Below, one piece after another: positions 13,792 to 20,071 of a DNA stretch of 28,980 nt (positions within the stretch are counted from its first letter, which is position 1; the number at the start of each line of letters is the position of its first letter). The DNA is taken from the IMG/VR virus record IMGVR_UViG_3300025101_000122, positions 1 through 28,980 of that record; one strand, 5' to 3'. This DNA comes from a virus. Position numbers and translations under genes: made by a program. The notes under the pieces are model-generated. The model did no database searches. It saw only the letters and a program-made list of their open reading frames with translations, and was not told where the DNA came from.

Positions 13792-14745
13792 TTATTTAAA
13801 CTTACCAGTAATGAAATCATATTCTAAAAGCTGACTACCTAATTTACCATTCAACCTTTGTGATTTCATTTTTACTGTTTCAAACTCAACAAAGTTAATA
13901 TTATTATCAAGATTATCTAATTGTCTTGCTAATAAATCACCCTTTGATAGTTTATCTTCTAAATCTTCTTTTGTCATTCTATGGAGTATTGACATACAAT
14001 CTACTTTATTAAAGTGCATAGTACCCCCTGCTAGTGAAAACGCAGTTGCCTTAGGTATCTTGCCTTTTACTGGTGATGGTGTTTTAGGGTGTTCTATATA
14101 GCTTACTATCTTATCAAAGTTCTTTGCAAACATTTTAAGATTTGTAAGTGATACCTTTAAATAATTGTACAGATTTGTTTCTCCTACATTTGATTCCACT
14201 AACCAGTTCATAGGATCAATAACATAACATTCAAATCCTTTACTAGATAATCTTTCAAATGTATTAAGTAACCCTGCAACCGATGGTAATTCTTCTTGGT
14301 TCTCTAAGAATACGAAATGATCTTGGATAAAATCTAATCCTTTATTGTATTCGTCTTCGGTACAGACATTATCAAATTCAGGATTTACATTCTTACCTAT
14401 GTATGCTCTAGCTAAATTTGTTATAAGTTCATAGGTATTAGTTTCAGGTGAATACATTACTATCTTATCATCGTAATGTTTTGCCCTGAGTAACATTGCA
14501 TAATTTATGAACTCTGACTTACCTGATTGTGGATAACCACTAAAACAATATAAGAATCCTTTTCTCCAAGAGAATATACCATCTAGCTTTTCTATATATG
14601 ATGGTTGTCCTAACTCATAACCATCTTTAAAAAATGTTTCTAACTTATCCCTAACATCATTTACGTAAACCTCTTTACATTCTTTAGCATCATCGTCTCG
14701 TTTTAAAACATCATCGAAATCAACTATCTGTAGTTTACCCTTCAT
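13792..14745 (-). CDS. DnaB-like (RecA-fold, SF4) replicative helicase
   Basis: The 317 residues hold a single RecA-type ATPase core. Walker A is FSGYPQSGKSEFINYAM near residue 70, followed by the H1a-type strand KIVMYSPETN near 97. Walker B is CYVIDPMNWLVE near 165, H3-like sequence is IVSYIEHPKTP near 205, and AGGTMHFNKVDCMSILHR near 228 corresponds to the DnaB H4 region. The usual DnaB N-terminal domain is missing and no primase domain is fused, so it is a stripped-down helicase that probably recruits the host primase and polymerase. It is coupled by ATGA to the 110-residue gene before it, which could be a loader or partner. It lies on the late strand, away from the other DNA genes. Confidence 0.85.
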   Translation of the reverse strand: MKGKLQIVDFDDVLKRDDDAKECKEVYVNDVRDKLETFFKDGYELGQPSYIEKLDGIFSWRKGFLYCFSGYPQSGKSEFINYAMLLRAKHYDDKIVMYSPETNTYELITNLARAYIGKNVNPEFDNVCTEDEYNKGLDFIQDHFVFLENQEELPSVAGLLNTFERLSSKGFECYVIDPMNWLVESNVGETNLYNYLKVSLTNLKMFAKNFDKIVSYIEHPKTPSPVKGKIPKATAFSLAGGTMHFNKVDCMSILHRMTKEDLEDKLSKGDLLARQLDNLDNNINFVEFETVKMKSQRLNGKLGSQLLEYDFITGKFK

Positions 14746-15074
14746 AATTTTATGTCTTTTATTTTTTGATAGATGTTACCAATATCTTTTTTGTGTTTCA
14801 ATACTGTTTGCCTATAATGGTGCAAGTGATACATCTCACCTGCATTAACTAACACCAGTAGCTTAGATAGTTTTTCTATATACCTTTTAGCGTGGTTATA
14901 AAACGCTTCATCTATATCACGATTGTACTTACTTCTTTTGCTCGATATGTCAGCAAACCTAAATGTAGCTTCGGCAGTTTCAAAGTCCGTCATCAACTGT
15001 TCAACCTTTAACGAAACCATCGCCTCACTTTTAAATTTCTCCTTTGCGTTGTTTTTCATTTGTTGTCCTTTCAT
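14742..15074 (-). CDS. Helical protein upstream of helicase, unknown function (110 aa)
   Basis: First gene of the leftward unit. It is all-helical and basic: AKEKFKSEAMVSLKVEQLM, FETAEATFRFADISSKRSKY, EAFYNHAKRYIEKLSKLLVL, and a histidine-rich stretch MYHLHHYRQTVLKHKKDIGN near residue 85. I do not recognise a family. Its stop overlaps the helicase start (ATGA), so the two are probably made together; a helicase loader or accessory would fit but is inferred from context only. A second possible start is the Met at residue 6. Confidence 0.68.
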   Translation of the reverse strand: MKGQQMKNNAKEKFKSEAMVSLKVEQLMTDFETAEATFRFADISSKRSKYNRDIDEAFYNHAKRYIEKLSKLLVLVNAGEMYHLHHYRQTVLKHKKDIGNIYQKIKDIKL

Positions 15075-15112
15075 AATTCAAAAAGTTTTATTATTTTATT
15101 ATTAATATGTCT

Positions 15113-15132
15113 ATTAGATTAGTATATCTAAT
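15113..15132. repeat. Inverted repeat 1 (7-bp arms, 6-base spacer)
   Basis: ATTAGAT (15113-15119) and ATCTAAT (15126-15132) are perfect complements around TAGTAT. The repeat ends exactly where inverted repeat 2 begins. Confidence 0.8.
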
Positions 15133-15170
15133 TTATTTATTATACTCTCTTTAAAGAGTATAATAAATAA
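15133..15170. repeat. Inverted repeat 2 (perfect 16-bp arms, 6-base spacer)
   Basis: TTATTTATTATACTCT (15133-15148) and AGAGTATAATAAATAA (15155-15170) are perfect reverse complements around CTTTAA. It can form a cruciform or an RNA hairpin on either strand. With no T-tract directly after it, I do not call it a terminator. Confidence 0.85.
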
Positions 15171-15242
15171 TAAATATATCTATTAAGGGTTTTCTTCCTT
15201 TCTGAAACAATATTAAATAATTTATATCAAAATAAAAATAAT

Positions 15243-15273
15243 TTTGTAAAATAAATATTTTTATGTACCTTAG
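15243..15273 (+). promoter_or_regulatory. Bacteroidota-type promoter of the HTH gene
   Basis: TTTG at 15243-15246, a 19-base spacer, then TACCTTAG at 15266-15273, one mismatch from TAnnTTTG. The start site would fall at or within a base or two of the ATG at 15279, so the transcript would be leaderless or nearly so. Confidence 0.6.
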
Positions 15274-15279
15274 TAGGTA
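15266..15279. promoter_or_regulatory. Operator-like inverted repeat over the -7 box
   Basis: TACCT-TAGT-AGGTA is a perfect 5-bp inverted repeat that covers the -7 element and ends at the start codon of the HTH gene. This is the expected position for an autorepressor site. No second copy was found in the intergenic region. Confidence 0.5.
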
Positions 15280-15470
15280 TGTTACAAAGATTGCAACTAG
15301 AATATAGATTGAAAGAACTTGGTATGACGAAGCTAACATTAGCGAAAAAGATGGGTGTTACACCTATGACGTTGCATAACAAGTTCAATGATCCTAGTTC
15401 TCTAAAAGTTAGTGAACTTGAATCAATGGTTAAAATCGGTTTTATTAAATCCTTAATATGCGAATTATGA
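15279..15470 (+). CDS. Cro/C1-type helix-turn-helix regulator (63 aa)
   Basis: This small single-domain DNA-binding protein reads QLEYRLKELGMTKLTLAKKMGVTPMTLHNKFND...LKVSELESMVKIG. The HTH spans about residues 18-40, with LAKKMGVTPMTLHNKF as the turn and recognition helix. At 63 residues it is Cro-sized, with no dimerisation or protease-sensitive domain. It is the first gene of the early unit and sits against its own promoter and operator-like repeat (15266-15279), so autoregulation and control of the early/late switch are likely. With no integrase nearby it need not mean lysogeny. Its stop overlaps the next start by ATGA. Confidence 0.8.
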   Translation: MLQRLQLEYRLKELGMTKLTLAKKMGVTPMTLHNKFNDPSSLKVSELESMVKIGFIKSLICEL

Positions 15471-15658
15471 ATGATACACAAAATCAGATTATAAGACAGT
15501 CATCATTAAAAGCATCTATTGATTTTTGGAATTTAAAGACTGGTGGTAACTGCGAAGATATAACTGAAGGTGATATAATTAAAACTGCATCACAGTTTGG
15601 TTATTGGTGTGCTCACGGAAAGGTAGCACAAAGTATTAATAATAAACTTTTAAAATAA
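15467..15658 (+). CDS. Small early protein, unknown function (63 aa)
   Basis: I prefer the ATG at 15467, which makes an ATGA overlap with the HTH stop, over the ATG at 15458. The sequence reads QNQIIRQSSLKASIDFWNLK, GGNCEDITEGDIIKTASQFGYW, CAHGKVAQSINNKLLK. The QSSLKA...DIIKTAxxFxxW pattern looks familiar from small genes next to single-strand-binding proteins in Bacteroidota phages, but I know no function. It stands between the regulator and the SSB-like gene, so a role in early DNA metabolism is plausible. Confidence 0.65.
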   Translation: MNDTQNQIIRQSSLKASIDFWNLKTGGNCEDITEGDIIKTASQFGYWCAHGKVAQSINNKLLK

Positions 15659-15663
15659 ATAAT

Positions 15664-15933
15664 ATGAGTGAAACAATTTACTTAGGTAGTGGGAAGACTG
15701 TTAATGGTCAGTATGGGGAGTTCTTCAACGTAACGTTAAATCTTGATAAGATCAAGCAAAACCCTAGCGTTGTAGAAGATTATAAAGGTAATAAATTTGT
15801 AAGGTTGAGAATATCTAAAAAAGAACAACCTGATAAGTTTGGTAAGAATGTTAATGTTGTTTGGAATGATCCAAGCAAAATAAAGGCAAAGACTGAAACG
15901 CAGACTGCTAATGATAGTGGTCTTCCGTTTTAG
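15664..15933 (+). CDS. SSB-like single-stranded DNA-binding protein (89 aa)
   Basis: The body is short and beta-rich (TIYLGSGKTVNGQYGEFFNV, FVRLRISKKEQPDKFGKNVNVVW), consistent with an OB fold. It ends in a flexible polar tail and the tip NDSGLPF, like the D-x-x-x-P-F tips of bacterial SSB that recruit repair and replication proteins. It lies two genes before the RecE-like nuclease. At 89 residues it is much shorter than host SSB. The assignment rests on the tip, the fold impression and the neighbours; no full family match was verified. The start has the leader AAATAAATAATATG, shared with two other genes. Confidence 0.6.
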   Translation: MSETIYLGSGKTVNGQYGEFFNVTLNLDKIKQNPSVVEDYKGNKFVRLRISKKEQPDKFGKNVNVVWNDPSKIKAKTETQTANDSGLPF

Positions 15934-15967
15934 TTTTTTTCATTACTTTATAGGTTAGTTTTATTAT

Positions 15968-16027
15968 GAAGCACCTGATTCTTTTAAATTTGGTTTATTG
16001 TGTTTGGGATGATGGTGCTTCTTTTTT
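15968..16027 (+). terminator. Terminator-like hairpin with long loop inside the early unit
   Basis: GAAGCACC (15968-15975) pairs perfectly with GGTGCTTC (16014-16021), followed by six T residues (16022-16027). The loop is 38 bases, long for a simple terminator. A 22-codon ORF (15966-16034, MKHLILLNLVYCVWDDG start) runs through it and overlaps the next start by ATGA, so attenuation by translation is possible. Confidence 0.45.
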
Positions 16028-16030
16028 ATT

Positions 16031-16171
16031 ATGATAGAATTTTTTAGACATTTATTTGGTTTCTGTGGTGAGTTATGGCATCCTAATGTTTGGACATTTA
16101 TGGCATCTAGTCCATTACTCTTATATTCTATCTATTACCTAAAAAATAAATTCAAGAAATCAAGTGATTAA
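16031..16171 (+). CDS. Small membrane protein with FGFCGE-WHPN motif (46 aa)
   Basis: ATG at 16031, TAA at 16169-16171. The start is MIEFFRHLFGFCGELWHPNV, followed by one hydrophobic helix (WTFMASSPLLLYSIYYL) and a basic end (KNKFKKSSD). Short proteins with a LFGFCGExxHPN start are, to my memory, frequent in flavobacterial phages; no function is known to me. Its stop overlaps the GTG start of the RecE-like gene by 8 bases, a sign of coupled translation. Confidence 0.65.
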   Translation: MIEFFRHLFGFCGELWHPNVWTFMASSPLLLYSIYYLKNKFKKSSD

Positions 16172-16928
16172 GAAACAAGACACCAACCAAGAATACCATT
16201 CTCACGATAGCATTTCTGCTAGTGGTCTTAAAACAATATATAAGAAGTCTGTATTCCATTTTATCAATAGGGAACAGTTTGTATCTACACCTTCAATGAA
16301 CTTTGGTAGTGCAGTTCATAGCGTACTCCTAGAACCTGAAAAGAAAGAAATACTAGCATTACCGAAAAACTTAAATCTTAGAACTAAGAAAGATAAAGAA
16401 TATAAGAAACAATTAATATCTGACAACCCTGATAAGATTGTGGTTTCAGGTGAGGAAAAAGAATCTTTAGATCAGATAGTACAAAACGCAATGAATAATG
16501 AACTTGCAAACAAGTTGTTATTTACCTTAGATGAAATTGAGAATAGTTATTATGGTACGTATGAAGACGTACCAGTCCGTATAAGACCTGATGGTATCAA
16601 AAAGGGTAGATATATCATTGACATTAAAACTTGTCAGGATGCTTCACCTAGAGCGTTTAGAAGTGCTATCTATAATTATGCTTATCACTTACAAGCGTGT
16701 TTCTATTCAGAGATGTTAGGTTATGATCCATCATCATTTAGATTTATAGCTATTGAGAATAGATACCCATTTGACGTTGCAGTATATTCTTTGTCCGATG
16801 ATCTTATCGAAAAGGGTAAGACTGCGTGGCGTATAGCTTTTGATTCTTGGAAAAAATATATTGATAAAAAACACATTTCAGGTTTTTACTGGGATGATGT
16901 AAATGAAGATGGAAGTTTAATTTTATAA
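16164..16928 (+). CDS. RecE-like exonuclease (DUF3799, PD-(D/E)XK superfamily)
   Basis: Starts with GTG at 16164. The 254 residues show the exodeoxyribonuclease VIII-like pattern: SISASGLKTIYKKSVFHFI (about 17-34), NFGSAVHSVLLEPEK with H52 and E57, the active-site pair RPDG (D143) and IIDIKTC (D153-I-K155), and the helix YNYAYHLQACFYSEMLG (about 171). Such enzymes degrade one strand of duplex ends to start annealing recombination. No RecT- or Beta-like annealase is visible; the SSB-like gene two places upstream or the host may serve. The GTG start overlaps the preceding membrane gene by 8 bases. Confidence 0.83.
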   Translation: MIKKQDTNQEYHSHDSISASGLKTIYKKSVFHFINREQFVSTPSMNFGSAVHSVLLEPEKKEILALPKNLNLRTKKDKEYKKQLISDNPDKIVVSGEEKESLDQIVQNAMNNELANKLLFTLDEIENSYYGTYEDVPVRIRPDGIKKGRYIIDIKTCQDASPRAFRSAIYNYAYHLQACFYSEMLGYDPSSFRFIAIENRYPFDVAVYSLSDDLIEKGKTAWRIAFDSWKKYIDKKHISGFYWDDVNEDGSLIL

Positions 16929-16929
16929 A

Positions 16930-17997
16930 GTGAAAAAAGAAGATTTTATAATATATAATAACAGAATAGAAATAAAAGATAATGTAATATTCAAATATTA
17001 TATAAGAAAATATAAAGATATAGAAGTTGAAGGCAAAACTTATAGGAGAGAATGGACTGAAGAAGTAAAACAAACATACAAAGAATTTCAAAATGAAAGA
17101 AATTATGACAAGTTTGAAAAAAGAAAAATTAAATTTGAACTTTTAAATAAAGAATATATTATACCTAACCCCCCATATTTTTTAAAATGGAGATTTAAAG
17201 GTTCTAGCGAAAATAATTACGCTTCTTTATTACAATATTATTCTAATTTTAATTTTTTTAAAAATATCAAATCCATTTATACAGGAAAAAAAGATAGAAA
17301 AACGTGGTTTGATGATGAAATAAAACGCAAGTGGCAAACTTTATGGAAAACTTACAAGGTGAAAGAAGGTAAATTTATTAAAGATGAATATGTAAAATAC
17401 AAAAAACCAAAAATTACAACTTTTGATTATAGTAAATGGAATCAAGATTTTTCTATACATCATTATGATATAGGTTGGAATAATGAAATTTATTATAATA
17501 TAAATTTGTATTTTATTCTTACATTAGATTATGAAAGAATATTAGAACACGCAGAATATTTAATCAGATTTTTCGAATATTATGGCATTGATCTAAAAGA
17601 AAATTATGATAATAAATTAAAGAAATTATTGAGAGTAAAAGAAATGATTATCAAACAAAATTTATCAGATGCAAAACAAAAAGTTCAAGAAATAGAAAAT
17701 GAAAATAATTTAGATTATTCTTTAGTTCAAGATATTAGCAAACCAAATCAAGTATGTTATATTATGAAAAACAAAAGAAATAATTTATATAAAATTGGAG
17801 TGTCAAATAATCCTAAATACAGAGAAAGAACATTACAATCAGAAGAGCCTGAAATAGAATTAATAAAGGTTTTTAAAAGTAATATTGAAAATCAACTACA
17901 TAGAGATTATTCAAAATATAGAGTAAGAGGTGAATGGTTTAATTTAAATAAAATTCAAGTAAAACATTTATGTAAATATTATGATCGTAATAATTGA
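16930..17997 (+). CDS. GIY-YIG (T5orf172/MUG113) nuclease with a large unknown N-terminal region
   Basis: GTG start at 16930. Residues about 273-355 form the nuclease domain: CYIMKNKRNNLYKIGVSNNP, the Arg in KYRERTLQ, then ELIKVFKSNIENQLHRDYSKY with the Glu-x-x-x-H block and GEWFNL. The first 270 residues match nothing I know. They are rich in Lys, Tyr, Trp and Asn, with YIRKYKDIEVEGKTYRREW, PPYFLKWRFKG, and a helical stretch before the nuclease that may be a linker. The gene looks richer in A than its neighbours, suggesting separate acquisition. T5orf172 domains occur in homing, DNA-modification and anti-host contexts, so the role is open. Confidence 0.8.
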   Translation: MKKEDFIIYNNRIEIKDNVIFKYYIRKYKDIEVEGKTYRREWTEEVKQTYKEFQNERNYDKFEKRKIKFELLNKEYIIPNPPYFLKWRFKGSSENNYASLLQYYSNFNFFKNIKSIYTGKKDRKTWFDDEIKRKWQTLWKTYKVKEGKFIKDEYVKYKKPKITTFDYSKWNQDFSIHHYDIGWNNEIYYNINLYFILTLDYERILEHAEYLIRFFEYYGIDLKENYDNKLKKLLRVKEMIIKQNLSDAKQKVQEIENENNLDYSLVQDISKPNQVCYIMKNKRNNLYKIGVSNNPKYRERTLQSEEPEIELIKVFKSNIENQLHRDYSKYRVRGEWFNLNKIQVKHLCKYYDRNN

Positions 17998-18000
17998 AAT

Positions 18001-18393
18001 ATGGTATTTAAAAAAGAATCTGATGTCAGAGAATATTTAAAGTTCATTATTGATGACATAGAAGATTCTGAACAAATGAGCCACTACGATATGGAAAGTA
18101 TTAGAAGTATAATAGAGATAAAAGTTAGGAAGTCGTATTACGACAAATGGATGATTGAAAAATATAAGTATGATAAGTTGATGAAGTTGTGTGGTGATAA
18201 AGATTGTTTCTATGTAGTAGCTTATGATCATAAGTTGTATTGGTACGATCTAAAAGATATTGATATTTCAGAATTAGAAATAGTAGTTATGGATTGTCCA
18301 AAAACTACCGACTTCAAAAACAATGATATAGTAAAAAAAGAAAGTTACATTTTACCAAACCATAAAAAGAATATTTATGACACCGACAACTGA
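18001..18393 (+). CDS. Unknown early protein (130 aa)
   Basis: This charged, mixed alpha/beta protein reads ESDVREYLKFIIDDIEDSEQM, a helical SIIEIKVRKSYYDKWMIEKYKYDKL, then DCFYVVAYDHKLYWYDLKDIDI and a polar end. I recognise no motif and there is no membrane segment. It starts 3 bases after the GIY-YIG gene stop and overlaps the next gene by 17 bases. Because it directly follows a putative mobile nuclease it may have travelled with it, or it may be the older neighbour. I give no function. Confidence 0.65.
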   Translation: MVFKKESDVREYLKFIIDDIEDSEQMSHYDMESIRSIIEIKVRKSYYDKWMIEKYKYDKLMKLCGDKDCFYVVAYDHKLYWYDLKDIDISELEIVVMDCPKTTDFKNNDIVKKESYILPNHKKNIYDTDN

Positions 18394-18625
18394 TGATTTA
18401 AATAGAAACGAAAAAAGAGAAATCTATGGTGCTTATAATACCAATAAGCAAGTGAAAGCTAAGATTGATGCTCTTATGGAAGCAATGGCAAAGATTGAAT
18501 GTAATCTTGGTATTGATTCTACCTATGAAGAAAGAGAAAAAGCTAATCAAGAACAACTGATCTTTTTAAGTAAGATCAAAGAACTTGATCCAGTAAAGTA
18601 TGACATTTTAAAAAAAGTATTGTAA
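18377..18625 (+). CDS. Small helical early protein, unknown function (82 aa)
   Basis: The sequence is helical and rich in charge (NEKREIYGAYNTNKQVKAKI, DALMEAMAKIECNLGI, then EREKANQEQLIFLSKIKELD). It ends in a TAATG overlap with the methyltransferase start, so its translation feeds directly into that gene. It could be a small partner of the methyltransferase, but no motif says so. Confidence 0.68.
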   Translation: MTPTTDDLNRNEKREIYGAYNTNKQVKAKIDALMEAMAKIECNLGIDSTYEEREKANQEQLIFLSKIKELDPVKYDILKKVL

Positions 18626-19269
18626 TGAAGATATTAAATCTTTATGCTTGTCTTGGTGGTAATAGATTCTTATGGGATAATGAACACGACATTACATCAG
18701 TAGAATGGGATGAAGAACTTGCAAGATTATATAAAAAAAGGTTTCCAAATGATAATGTTATTGTAGATGATGCACATCAGTATTTATTAGAACACTATCA
18801 AGAATATGATTTTATCTGGTCTTCACCACCTTGTCCAAGTCATAGTCGAGCAAGGTTTTGGAATAGTAGTAATTATAATACAACTACAAAACCTATATAT
18901 CCTGATATGAAATTATATCAAGAAATAATATTTTTAAATCACTACTTTAAAGGTAAGTATGTAGTTGAAAATGTAATACCTTATTATGAACCTTTAATTA
19001 CTGCTTATAAAAGAGGTAGACATTTATACTGGACTAACTTCAGATTACCAAATGATTTAAATGATAGAAGATTTAAGATATCTAATACTAAAAACGAATT
19101 ACAAGAGTTATGTAAGTTTCATAAAATAGACTTATCAGATTATAAAGGTGAACAAAGTAAACTAAAAATTGGTAGAAACCTTGTTGATTTTGAAGCTGGT
19201 AAAACTATTTTAGATATTGCTATGGGAGTAATAAAAAGTAAAAACATTAATCAAATAAAAATATTTTAA
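18625..19269 (+). CDS. Short cytosine-C5 DNA methyltransferase (orphan)
   Basis: The 214 residues carry the 5mC methyltransferase motifs in order: motif I NLYACLGGNRFLW (usual form DLFxGxGG), motif II-like ITSVEWDEE, motif IV WSSPPCPSHSR with the catalytic Cys at position 70, motif VI VVENVIPYY (E115-N116-V117), a DRRFKI block in the place of motif VIII, and IGRNLVDFEAGK as motif IX/X. It is far shorter than typical 300-400 residue enzymes, so the target recognition region is tiny. No restriction enzyme is encoded beside it; it probably protects phage DNA from host nucleases or marks it. The ACLGG variant of motif I is worth noting. Confidence 0.82.
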   Translation: MKILNLYACLGGNRFLWDNEHDITSVEWDEELARLYKKRFPNDNVIVDDAHQYLLEHYQEYDFIWSSPPCPSHSRARFWNSSNYNTTTKPIYPDMKLYQEIIFLNHYFKGKYVVENVIPYYEPLITAYKRGRHLYWTNFRLPNDLNDRRFKISNTKNELQELCKFHKIDLSDYKGEQSKLKIGRNLVDFEAGKTILDIAMGVIKSKNINQIKIF

Positions 19270-19278
19270 ATAAATAAT

Positions 19279-19605
19279 ATGACACAGACAGAATTTGATA
19301 AATTAGTAAAACAATTAAACGATTATTCATTTGATATAATGGTAAACAAAAGACCTGAATATACAAATGAAGATACAGATGTTCTTGCAAACTTTAAGAG
19401 TACAGCAGAAAGATTAGAAACATCTGAGATGAAAGTATGGGCAACATTCTTTGAGAAACAAATACAAAGTATTTATGCTCACCTTAAAAACGCTAACCTT
19501 AAAAAGAGCGAACCAATACATTCTAGGTTTGCAGATGTAATCAACTATTGTTATTTGGGTTATGCGTTATTTGTAAAAAGAGATGGTAAGAAAAAGATTA
19601 ATTAA
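19279..19605 (+). CDS. Phage all-helical protein with YTxEDxDVLANF motif (DUF1599-like)
   Basis: The 108 residues are all helical. The block RPEYTNEDTDVLANFKSTAE (about 26-45), then MKVWATFFEKQIQSIYAHLK and SRFADVINYCYLGYALF near the end, resembles small phage proteins of the DUF1599 type, related in layout to MazG-like nucleotide pyrophosphatases and often found near DNA-modification genes. The metal-binding EExxD pattern of true MazG is not obvious, so enzyme activity is uncertain. It follows the methyltransferase by nine bases with the leader AAATAAATAATATG. Confidence 0.6.
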   Translation: MTQTEFDKLVKQLNDYSFDIMVNKRPEYTNEDTDVLANFKSTAERLETSEMKVWATFFEKQIQSIYAHLKNANLKKSEPIHSRFADVINYCYLGYALFVKRDGKKKIN

Positions 19606-19708
19606 ATTTATTGCTATTGGATTGATAGCAGTATTAAGTATATTTTATGTCAAACACAAACAGAAGAAAGGGTCACGATTACGAGAGACAAATTCGCAGA
19701 GAATATAA
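19583..19708 (+). CDS. Possible small single-span membrane protein (41 aa)
   Basis: ATG at 19583, TAA at 19706-19708. The sequence has a classic short layout: MVRKRLIKF, a hydrophobic helix IAIGLIAVLSIFYV, and a basic end KHKQKKGSR. It bridges the 41-base gap between its neighbours but overlaps the first by 23 bases and the second by 62. The overlap is the main reason for doubt; only the membrane-protein composition argues that it is real. Confidence 0.4.
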   Translation: MVRKRLIKFIAIGLIAVLSIFYVKHKQKKGSRLRETNSQRI

Positions 19709-19991
19709 AGAACTCGGTTGGTCTAATTGTGAGACCTCTAGGTACGCATCCAAAATGATGGATGATAGAAAGATTGATCTAGTCAATACTAAACCATTTG
19801 CAGTTCAATGTAAATCTTTAATTAACAATCCGTCTTATCATAAGATATTCAAAGAGATGGAAGCTGATAGTGATGATTATAAGATCATCTATCATAAAAG
19901 AAAAAACGATGGTGAATATGTCATTATGGAAAAGAATGATTTTCACGAACTCGTTGAAATGTTAATTCACCACAAAATACTTAATCCTTAA
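19647..19991 (+). CDS. Holliday-junction-resolvase-like PD-(D/E)XK nuclease
   Basis: The 114 residues look like the Hjc / phage resolvase fold: RRKGHDYERQIRREYKELGW (catalytic E13), then DRKIDLVNTKPFAVQCKSL with D44 and Q54-x-K56 as the D...(E/Q)xK core. The rest is a short alpha/beta tail (DDYKIIYHKRKNDGEYVIM). Gln in place of Glu before the Lys is tolerated in some members. Resolvases clear branched DNA before packaging. It is the last DNA-metabolism gene of the early unit and is followed by an A/T hairpin and a short gap. Confidence 0.75.
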   Translation: MSNTNRRKGHDYERQIRREYKELGWSNCETSRYASKMMDDRKIDLVNTKPFAVQCKSLINNPSYHKIFKEMEADSDDYKIIYHKRKNDGEYVIMEKNDFHELVEMLIHHKILNP

Positions 19992-20000
19992 AATATATAT

Positions 20001-20029
20001 AAATATTTTTTTATTTGTAAAAAATATTT
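20001..20029. repeat. A/T inverted repeat after the resolvase gene
   Basis: AAATATTTTTT (20001-20011) and AAAAAATATTT (20019-20029) are perfect 11-bp complements around a 7-base loop. It lies ten bases after the resolvase stop. It could be a weak terminator or part of a promoter region; TATTATTG at 20030-20037 is one base off the -7 consensus but lacks a well-spaced -33. Confidence 0.5.
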
Positions 20030-20071
20030 TATTATTGTAATGTCATAAGACACAAAACTAAATTTAATGTT

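Larger units (their letters stand above)
15075..15278. other. Divergent intergenic control region, candidate origin
   Basis: These 204 very AT-rich bases separate the leftward and rightward units. They hold two abutting inverted repeats (15113-15132 and 15133-15170), a further run of A/T sequence and, at the right end, a promoter and operator for the HTH gene. I could not find a convincing leftward promoter with both boxes; TAATATTG on the minus strand near 15210 is one base off the -7 consensus. AT-richness, repeats and position between diverging units suggest a replication origin or control region, which is inference. Confidence 0.5.

Noticed and set aside
15279-15470. Reading the HTH gene as evidence of a temperate phage
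   Set aside because: No integrase, recombinase, partition gene or attachment-like repeat was seen; a Cro-sized regulator also occurs in lytic phages.
15227-15481. Minus-strand 84-codon ORF over the HTH gene
   Set aside because: It covers the promoter, operator and HTH gene on the opposite strand and has no recognisable content.
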